This document shows, piece by piece, positions 11,801 through 20,300 of a stretch of 42,324 nt of DNA (positions are counted from its first letter, which is position 1; each line of letters begins with the position of its first letter). The translations under genes were made by a program, and so were the position numbers. Location of the stretch: the NCBI GenBank assembly GCA_001598975.1, contig BBXU01001059.1, positions 1 through 42,324 on the forward strand, given 5' to 3'. This stretch comes from Parachlorella kessleri. Lineage: Eukaryota; Chlorophyta; Trebouxiophyceae; Chlorellales; Chlorellaceae. Under the pieces are notes generated by a model. It did no database searches and was not told where the DNA came from. It saw only the letters and a list, made by a program, of their open reading frames with translations.

Positions 11801-13224
11801 AAAGCGCATGGAGGAGGCGCTGGCTGCCAGGGAGAAGGCCGTCGGCGAACTGCAAGGCCAGGTAAGCGCACGCAGCAAGTGTGGTGGTGCCATTGTGATG
11901 GCAACACCTCCTACATGCAGTTAAGAGGTGCAGAAGGATAGGTGCCCCCCTTCTCCTCTCGTCCGTGGGATGCTGTTTCCTAGTACAACATGCCTACATT
12001 GCAGTGCTCGCTGCCGCCTTAAATTTCCGCATGATGCGTGCAGGCTGAGCAGCTTAGGGAAAGCTTGGCCACGAAGGACAAGGCTGCTGCTGAGCTGGAA
12101 GCCAAGGTACAGCGCAAGCCTCCAGGCACAGCACTCACCTGCCAAGAGTTATAGCGCGTGGCAGCAACCACGCGTGCTGGTAGACTCTCGTTCGCTTGCT
12201 TTGGCGTCATGCATGGGTACCTCCGTGGTTGTGTGTGCTGGTGGGCAGTGACGCTGCCTACCAAGACTGGCCCAGCACAAAGACGGGAGCCCTACTCAGC
12301 CCTGCCAGCTGGTGTTTTGCTTTTGCAGACCAGGAGCCTCCAGGAGTCTCTGGGGGCCCAGGAGAAGTTCTTGCTGGCAAAGCTGAGAGCCATGGAGAAG
12401 AAGCACGCCTCACAGGTGTGACCGGCGGTGCCACGCTGCGCCTCTGCCGCTGCCTGTCTAGCACCCATATTCACGCTTTTGAACCGACTGGAACCCTTCC
12501 ATGGGCTGCCGGCCTTGCAGCCTACGCAGGCTGCCTGTGTCGCTGGCCAGTGGCACGGTGGAAGCTTCTGCATGGCGTGCCCTGCAGCCCACGCTCACCC
12601 AAGTGTCTGACTGGTGCTGCGCCTGCAGTTGGAGGCACAGCTGGAGGAGTTTGAGGACCGCCTGGCTCAAGAGACGGCCGTGGCTGCGGATCTGCAGCTG
12701 GAGCTGGCAGGGGTGCAGCAGCCTGGCGAGCAGGTGTTTGAGAAGGACCAGCCTTCCGAGCAGGTTGCGGAGCAGCCTACAAAGAAGCCTGTTCAGAAGG
12801 GGGCCAGCCTGGAGGGGCGCGGGGCAGAACCTGCGGCGGCGGCCAAGAAGGGCGGAGGACCAGGTAGGGGGCAAGCCAGAGTGTGGTGGGTGAGCCAGCC
12901 GGGCTCACCGACTCGGATGGCCTATCCAGGGCAGGTTTGGAAGGATGGCTACCTCGTATCTGGTAATAGCAGACAGTTCTGTGATTGCATCGACCCCCGT
13001 CCCACAGCGTTGCCCTGACTGCCCCCTTCACCCCGCCCCGCTTCAGCACATCCCTGGCAAACAGCGAGTGAGCTCCCTCCCGGCTGGCCGCCCCTGCAGG
13101 CCTATTCACGGCGGTGTCCCAGCTGCTCCACAGGGGAGGCCCTGCTGCCGACCCCGCCACAGGCTCCTCAAGGAACGGTGCTGCGGGGCCACAGTCAGAC
13201 CAGGAGGCCAGGCGCAGGAAGTAA
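5811..13224 (+). CDS. CBM20 starch-binding, long coiled-coil protein (SAGA-like), about 1130 aa, 17 exons
   Basis: Exons: 5811-5930, 6231-6503, 6789-6959, 7256-7891, 8111-8269, 8500-9582, eight 63-nt exons (9856, 10131, 10517, 10748, 11118, 11507, 11799, 12044), 12329-12415, 12629-12863 and 13100-13224. All joins are GT-AG and in phase. Residues 1-40 are basic and Ser/Thr-rich, like an organelle transit peptide; ATG 5811 is the first after an in-frame stop. Residues about 72-172 are a CBM20 fold: VEVRVPRPALAPG, then VVGRPTQLGHWDP (Trp100), Trp117, and LEWEQGGDRVF (Trp143). A Pro/Ala/Gly linker leads to a near-continuous coiled coil from about residue 318 to 1050 and a basic tail ending ARRRK. 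In Chlamydomonas, the pyrenoid proteins SAGA1 and SAGA2 combine a CBM20 domain with long coiled coil. The same plan suggests a tether between starch and another chloroplast structure. I did not see the Rubisco-binding W[KR]xx[hydrophobic] motif in the coiled coil. Orthology is inferred from architecture only. Confidence 0.88.
8566..9087 (+). repeat. Seven tandem ~25-residue coiled-coil repeats in the large exon
   Basis: Inside the 1083-nt exon, a phrase of the type A[EQ]R[VIA]A[AE]LEAQL recurs seven times at 25-residue (75-base) spacing, with one 24-residue unit. Typical units begin AERVAALEARL, AQRIAALQAQL and AQRAAELEAQL. DNA identity between units is high enough to suggest tandem duplication. 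Twenty-five is not a heptad multiple; 7+7+11 would fit. Confidence 0.8.
9856..12106 (+). repeat. Array of eight phase-0 63-nt exons, each a 21-residue coiled-coil module
   Basis: The exons are 9856-9918, 10131-10193, 10517-10579, 10748-10810, 11118-11180, 11507-11569, 11799-11861 and 12044-12106. Each is exactly 63 nt, starts and ends in phase 0, and is flanked by AG and GT. Introns between them run from 168 to 326 bases and look unrelated. Each module is three heptads. Core positions 1, 4 and 15 are mostly hydrophobic, position 18 is Leu in all eight, and position 11, also a core site, is Lys or Arg in seven. Modules end in Gln or Lys (for example GELQGQ, AELEAK). The pattern indicates serial exon duplication, and any exon could be skipped without a frameshift. 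Confidence 0.9.
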
Positions 13225-14380
13225 GGTCTCAGGTTGCCAACCAGCTTCCTTTGTCCTGAAGGGTCGTTAAGAGGGGTGCGAGTGGAGACAAGGCTCAGCG
13301 GCAAACGTGATAGCTGGTTGTGGTTGGCAGTCAGGATATGGGGGGTGGTTGGCAGGCCAGTAGAACTCGGGGATGTGGTACCTTTACAGGTGATAAGTTT
13401 GTCGTCTTACTGAAATGCACGAATGTGAGGCTAAGCCCATCTGAAACGCACAAATGAGCATGCCAAGTAGGCATCGAATGCTATCCTTCCGGCATAATAG
13501 TGGTCTTGCAAGCCAGTTGGGGATATGATATGGCCAAGATCTAACAAATAGCACTCTCTGAGTTGTGTTGGTGCTCAATGAACTGCCCATCCTACTGTCT
13601 GAGCTAGTTAGAAGTAGCGACGTAGTAGTTGTGAAATGCATGCCTTGGAGGGAAAGACATTTCCCTGGAGCTTGCCCTAGCTTACTGCACTAGCAGGAGC
13701 GTATGTTGCCCCAACACTCCGCACGGGTCCGGTGCATTTGCATAAGAATCTGACTTATCCCTGGTTGTTGAGCTTGTTCTGCCTCTCTGCTTGCATAAAC
13801 TGCATATAGTGTGTGTTGGCCTCCTGTAGTGCCAGAGCCGTTCATTTTAGATAGTAAGCTGGAGGGTCTTTCAGGCAAGGCTGCCTGTAGCAAGGTATGC
13901 TGTGCATGTACTACCGTGGCATGATGCTGCCCACCCGTGAGCCTGATATAGAAAATGCATATAGGTGGCCACCATGGTCCTTTCCTGGTGGTGGCAGGCA
14001 TGTGAGCAGAGGACAGGTTGGTGTGCACTGTACTGACAGGGCGGGATGTAGTTATGGTTGGTGTTGCTGTGCTTCTACTCCATGAGCAGATCTTCTGCAT
14101 GTGCAAGTAGTTTCTTTGATGCCAATCTATGTATGTACACCTATGATGGCTGATGGTGCCCTGTTGTCAATGGTATATGTAAACGCCCACCCAAAGTGAG
14201 TCCTATTTGTTGACTGTGGCAGGTAGTGCGGCTAGCGGGTGGATACATGTGAACCAGAAGCGCTGGATGCAAGTGTATAAACCTCAGCTTTTTCTTGTAA
14301 GCAAGGGGCAGAAATACCAAGCTCAAGCTGACATGTTTTTAACCCGCCATGTGTGCTGGCTCTGTGGACTGCCAACCGTC
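13225..14380. other. Convergent intergenic region, no gene seen
   Basis: This lies between the 3' ends of the CBM20 gene (+) and the PUA methyltransferase gene (-). Base composition drops in GC relative to the exons. I find no ORF with splice sites or family signature and no close TGTAA motif for either gene. Confidence 0.5.
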
Positions 14381-17162
14381 TCACGATACCCTGAGCAGCA
14401 CGTTGGTAAGGTAGCGCCCCTCTGGATAAGCCGGGTCTAGGGTGTGGTCCAATGCCGGCCCAGCCTCCCGCAGCACCACTATCCGTTTGCCTGCGTCTCG
14501 GGCAGCGGCCTGCACACCCAGCAGAAAATAGAAACGTTCGACCCCATATTTACCTTCAACCCTCAGGGCACAGTGCAGGCTGCAATAGCACACCGCTCGT
14601 CAACCCTGGCAACTGGCGCCTCACGGAAATGTCACTTGAGGAAAATAGATCCCAGCCGCTGCACTGAGGCCTGTGTCAGCATGCAGATGACCAGCTAAGC
14701 AGGGTGACGTCACGGCTGTCTCAGCTTGCCTGCAGCATGGGCACAAACTCCCCGCTCTGATTCATGGCGCCTGAGCAGCTACACGTCATGAGCAAGCCGC
14801 CAGGGCCCACCAGCCGCATGGCCTGGGCATTGAGCCGCCGGTAGCGCTGCAGGGCACGTGCCAAGCTCTTGCGGTTGGGAGCGAGCTTGGGAGGGTCGAA
14901 CACCACAATGTCCCACTGCTGCCCCTCAGCCACAGCCTGCAGCACAGAGCAGATGCACAGCTCTCTTTGTGACCAGCAATGTGCTGTAATGGCGCAGTAA
15001 CAACCTCAAGGTCACCTGATGGTGATGCAGTGACTTGCAAACACACTTGCATGAGCTCACGGTCAGCAACAACAAGCATAAACTTGCATCCACATAAAAA
15101 TCACCTGCGCAGATGGGACACAGACAAGGAGTACCTCACCTGCTTCATGAAGTCCCCGACATCTGCCTTGACAAAGCGGCAGCTGCCAGCAACATCATTC
15201 AGTTCCGCGTTTTGCTGCGCCAACTCAAGGGCAGCTGCCGAAGAGTCCACGCCTAGCACCTGTGCAGAGGAAGCATCCTGCCATTTGTCCTCACTCGCAG
15301 TGTGTGTCTACCTGGGCGTCACCACACGGCAAGGCCCTTGCATGCACCACACCTCACACAGGGTAGGGTAAGACACTATGTCAGGCGCACAGCCATCAGC
15401 CATGTCTCAAACCGCCTGCCAATTGAAGTGTGCAGCTGTAACCGTACTGCCCAAGTTCTGCGATCCAAGGTTGGTACAATGCGCAGCAGGACGCCCTCGC
15501 CCAATGACCACCTTTCTGCCTACCTGTGTCGCCCCACCGACAGCCCCGCCGAGGGCAAACCCGCCACTGTAGCAACACAAATCTAGCACGCTTCGTCCAG
15601 CAGCTAGCACCCTCAGCGTCGCCCTGCTGTCCCTCTGGTCAGCATAGAAGCCAGTTTTCTGTCCCATGGGGGAGGCAACAAACTTGATGCCATTCTCCAG
15701 CACCACAATGCTGCCAGCCCTGGGGCTCTTGCCACCATTGCCGCCGCCGTCGCTGCTATCGTCGTGAGGACGCGCTGTGGTGGGTTGCAAGGGCTCAATG
15801 CCGACATTCTCTAAGTAGCCAGGGTCGGCTGAGTCATGTTGTCTACTGCCGTTGCTACTGCTCTGGCTGCTGCTGCTGCTGTCTGGAGTGGCCGTATCTC
15901 TAACATCCCAGCCCTCCTCCTTGAGCATCTCAAGTGAAGGGCGCCACTCAATATTCATGATGCCAGTCAGTTTCGTAAGCATTGTGCATATTGCCTCCTT
16001 TCGCCTGCACCAGGTTGCAGAGCTTGGCTTTGCCTGAAGGCTTAACAGCTCAACTCTCAGCATAGTGTGGACTTAGCGTGCAAAGAAACACCAAGGAGCA
16101 TTCCAATGCCTAGCTCATGAATGCTGACTGCCACAGTGTGGCCCGCTCAACTTTCTGCCCAAGCCGCCGATGAGGCAACCACCATGTGGTCCGCCAGCAC
16201 ATCCACAATCAACCCCGACAGCCTGTCGCCTTCGCTGCAAAGGGTGCAAGGCAAAGAAAATATCAAAGAACTCATTGGGTTGACAGTGAAGTTGTAGGCA
16301 TTGAGATGCAGCCGACATTGCTGCACAGATGCATCATATGTTGCAGCGCGTGTATGGCACCAAAAAAATTCTCTTGGCGACACCTGGCGACTTCGCAGGC
16401 ACTACATCCATGTGTCCAAGGTGGCTTGCTGCACAGCCATCCCCACCTGTTGCACAGCCTATACACGTTGGTCTGCTCGGAGGGCAGGCCAAGCCTTTGC
16501 CGCAGCAAGACCGCCTGCTGCAGTCGCTTATGTAATAGCTGCTCGAAGTCAGGCTGCTGCAGCTCGGCTTCATCCACTTCGTCAGCCAGCTGCATCAGCC
16601 TAAAGCAGCGCACAAGAGGAACTTGCAACTCGCCAGCTCCTTAGCCTCCGGCTTTCCTGCTGCTTACTTGCCACCACCCGCGGGGATTATCGACATTGGT
16701 TCCATGCAGCAACAACCTGTGCAGGTGTTATCTCCCTTACCTCACACGAAACATGCTATTGGGGTTGTAGATCCCCCAGCCAATGGGGGTCTCTGCTCCA
16801 TCGCAGACCAGTACAACGTCCCCCGTCTTGGGGGCAGGGCGCCCAACAACCCGGTCAACCGCCCCGCCGTAGACGGTGGGGCTCTGAAACTCTGAAAACA
16901 ACTTGGCCTTGCCACCCTTGAGGACAACTCTAGGCGGACCGGAAGGTGTGCTGCTGCTGGTGCTGCTGCCCGGTGTGCCTGCCGGTGTGCCTGCCGGCGT
17001 GCTTACTGCAGGAGCCTTGCTCCCCTTGACGGCGCCCTGGGTATCACTGGGGGTGGCTGGCTGGGTACTCCCCCGGGCAGCACCCGAGATGAACCTAGCA
17101 TACACTGGGCCAACTCTGACGAGCTTGCCACACCGGGCTGTGCCGAGGAAAGGTGAGTGCAT
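14381..17162 (-). CDS. RlmI-like class I SAM-dependent methyltransferase with PUA-like domain, organelle-targeted
   Basis: Exons in transcript order: 17162-16741, 16599-16447, 16234-16152, 16004-15524, 15259-15140, 14936-14730 and 14509-14381, about 530 aa. The N terminus (from [11 protein letters not shown]; an in-frame ATG at 17213 is an alternative) is basic and probably an organelle transit peptide. A Ser/Pro/Gly linker leads to a PUA-like domain ([11 protein letters not shown], then [14 protein letters not shown]), the EEHEA-like region ending [15 protein letters not shown], then the Rossmann methyltransferase: FYADQRDSR, motif [14 protein letters not shown], the acidic loop [12 protein letters not shown], motif [12 protein letters not shown], and LLMTCSCSG. 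This is the RlmI family, which makes m5C in bacterial 23S rRNA; organellar rRNA is the likely substrate here. The 14729/14730 donor is GC (CTGCAG|GCAAGC). The join of exons 3 and 4 is one base out of frame with canonical sites. Confidence 0.88.
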
Positions 17163-17386
17163 CACGAAAGTGATGGCATGCACGTTGCTAAACTTCACTT
17201 TGAGTATGTTCAATGGCAGACATTACTTGTGACTTGCTCTATCAGACGTGGCTGTTGCCGTGGGCTAATCCCTGGCTAATCCGGAGGGGCTCGGTTGAGG
17301 GCGCAACAGCAGCAGCAGGCGTAGCATGATCAGGAGCCCACAACCGCACAGGACCTCCTGCTGTGGACATGCCTTGCTGAACCCAT
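17163..17386. promoter_or_regulatory. Shared divergent promoter region (methyltransferase / MBL-fold gene)
   Basis: Only about 224 bases separate the proposed start codons of two head-to-head genes, so both promoters must lie here or in the 5' leaders. No TATA box is obvious. The plus-strand start is uncertain, so the true interval could be larger. Confidence 0.4.
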
Positions 17387-20300
17387 ATGGTACCTAGACT
17401 GACACATCAAGAGGTCCACTTTGTTCCACCTCCACTTCTCAAGCAGGGTGGCAGCTGCCATGATCTATCAGCATTCCAAGTTGCAGGTCCAGCGTTTGTG
17501 CCACGGAGCCAGCAGGGCATCATCTCTTTGCTACAGGAACGTCACAACCCACAAACCACTGGTGGATCGCGACTGCTGCAGAGCTACCAGGTAGGATTGC
17601 ACTTGGGCCAGCGACCTGCTAGGCTGCTAGTCTGGCCTGAGAGCGTGCTGGCACACTACGCTCTTGACATGGCCGGGTACCTCGTCATTGAGACCCAGGC
17701 TCTGTTAGCTGAGCAGCACTGTTCGGCCTGCAGGTCAGGCACCTTTGTTGGGCGGTTCCAGCGGTACAAGATGCATGCCCAGGCCTCTAGTGCCGAGGCT
17801 TCACATCCCAGGGCTGCTAAGGCCACCCCCACTGGCACAGCTCTAGTATACACAAGCTTCGAGTGCAACAGCTGGAAGGTGGACTTTCAGAAGTCAGGTT
17901 AGCGCCTCATTGTTTGGTCCAACTCACCCCCGGTGGGTGTGTGGTGCATGCTTTGCTGGCAAGTCGGGGCGCAAGTGTAGAACTGATAGGGTTGAATGCA
18001 TTGCAATGACATCGCTTCCTTACCAGTGCAACTGACACTGTAAGCTTATGAGGGTGGCGTGTATGTGAAGACTAGGGGAGGCAAGCCCTGAAGGAGAGGG
18101 CATCAGCTGGGGCGTGCTAAGTTTGACTGAAAGTTTAGCTATTATGCAACGTGCCGTCTCAGGTACCTGATGCCCAACTCAATCATACCCCAACAACGGG
18201 CTGGCAGCTTGTCGTCTCCTGCAGGCGTGAGGGTATTGGTGGACCCCTGGCTTGTGGAAAGGCTGGTCTTCGCAGGCCAACCTTGGCTATTCAGGGGGAC
18301 CAAGAATGAAATCCAACCAGAAACCCTTGACCTGGACAAGCTGGCGGAGGAAAGTGACTTTATACTACTCTCACAGGTGCGTGGCAGAATGCCCTGGTAC
18401 ACGTGTTGAGGGTTGGGAAGGCGGGCCTCAAGCTGGTTGGTTGGGTAGTGCAAAGGACCCTCCCCAGTATCAAGGACTCCTTCCCCGCTAACTTCAGCAA
18501 TTGCGTGTTTTACAATTCTGGGGCCAGGAAAGCACTTGGCACCCTCAAACAATGCAAATCAGAATGTATCCCGAGGCAGCGACGACTCTCGGAAAGTCCA
18601 CTTCCGCTCTGGCGGGCTGGCTGGAAAGCAATTGCCTTGCTGTTGGGGTCCAGATACAGGCCTAGCAACGGAATTGCACAATGGGAGGTATCTTGGTTGG
18701 GGTCCTGTTACCTACAAGCTCTGTCGCAACTTTGAAGCACAGTCACAAGCCTTGACAACCCCAGGGATTCCTCCCATTATGTCCCTTCAGCCGCGATACA
18801 AAGAACAGCCCAGCAGCACAGAATTGGCCATATCATGCCAATGCAAGGTCCATGCCCTGGAGCCCAGGCAGCACCAGCTGCGTGCCACCGTCCTCATCCG
18901 TGACCGCCATGACGATGTCGGCGCCAATAGCAGGCTGGCCATCCACCCGAGCCAGGAGCAGCACAACAAACTCTCGCTGCTCAGGGTCGTACGGCCTCTC
19001 CCCTCCAACCATACCGCCCTCGTCCCAACCAGCGTTGCTCAGAGGTGCCTCAGCAGATGGCTCGTTGCTGTGGAGCTCTCCTGCAGTATTCCCTGCCCCA
19101 CTGCTGTGCGGGGCCTCTCCAGCCTCTGTGGATGGCCGGTACTCAGCTGGGATGGCATCCATACACCCAACCAGTAGAGCCAAGCGCCCTGCGTCTATCC
19201 CGCGAAGCGCTCGCTGCAACTCCTCCACTAGCGAGGGCTCAAGTATCCCTGCGGCGCCCTGCTGGCGGTCCTGCATGCCACCAGGGTCGCCTCCTGTGCC
19301 GCTGCTGCTACTACCAGACCCGCTGCTGGCAGTGCTCGCGCTGATGAGCTGGGATGCGTCTGGTAGCGGAATGCTGCCCTGCGAGAAGATGCCGCCAAGC
19401 GATGCCAGGTAGCTGGCAGGCACATACTCGGCTGACCAGGTCTGCTCCACCAGGGCTGGGTTGGTCGCTAATGGGGTACCTGCAAGCGAAACGTTGGTGC
19501 TACTTAAGGCGCTGCAAGCTGCCCGGCGGTTTTATCGGAGCTGATGACGCTTGTGCAACGCTATTTTATATCACTACATATCAAGCTATGTGCCTGGCTG
19601 CACTGTACAATTGGGCCTGCTAGGGTTAGGGCGCTCGCCTGTTAGCACTGGGGTGGTGGGCCGTTCTCCAAAGCCTGTTTGTGTCTGCCCAGCCTTGCGC
19701 GTGGCCTTCTTTGACTGCCTAGCCACCTGCAGCTCCGCAACAATACTCTGTGCTTTTTCCTCACCAAGCAACCTTGGTGCGATGGCAAAACAGTGCCCCG
19801 GCATTATCGCACACCTTCGTTCTCACAAAAAGGAAGCCACGGCCATGCTGCTGATATGCTTGTGCTGCCCGCTCCTCCATCCCTTGTGCTCTTGAGGGGT
19901 CCTGCAAATGCAGGGGTTGGAAATCAAGGATTCCTCTCCATGCAGGAAACCATTGTATCAGTAGGCTTGCTGGTGGAAAAGACTTGGCCGCCCTGCAGGG
20001 TTCTCACCTTGCACATCGCTTCAAATATATAGTCCCAGTCAACCATAAGGTCCTCAAAGCTGCTTGCCGCCCTGCAGTATACCGTCCTGGGCTTGTAAAA
20101 AAGGATGCCGGCTATTGGGGCCTAGTACAGTGCCTCCTGGCAGTCAGGGTGCCCAGCAGGATGGACGGTGCAGCTTGCTTACTTTGCCTTCCCTGGCTGA
20201 TTTCTGGTCTTGGACTTGGCTTGCTTCTTGGCAGCATGGGCAGCTACCCTCGAGGTGCTGCACATCCATCGACTGTGCTGCCGTGGGAACCAAGGGAAGC

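Noticed and set aside
18142..18552. 136-codon minus-strand open frame near the MBL-fold exon
   Set aside because: Antisense to a plus-strand exon with clear family motifs and phase-matched splice sites.
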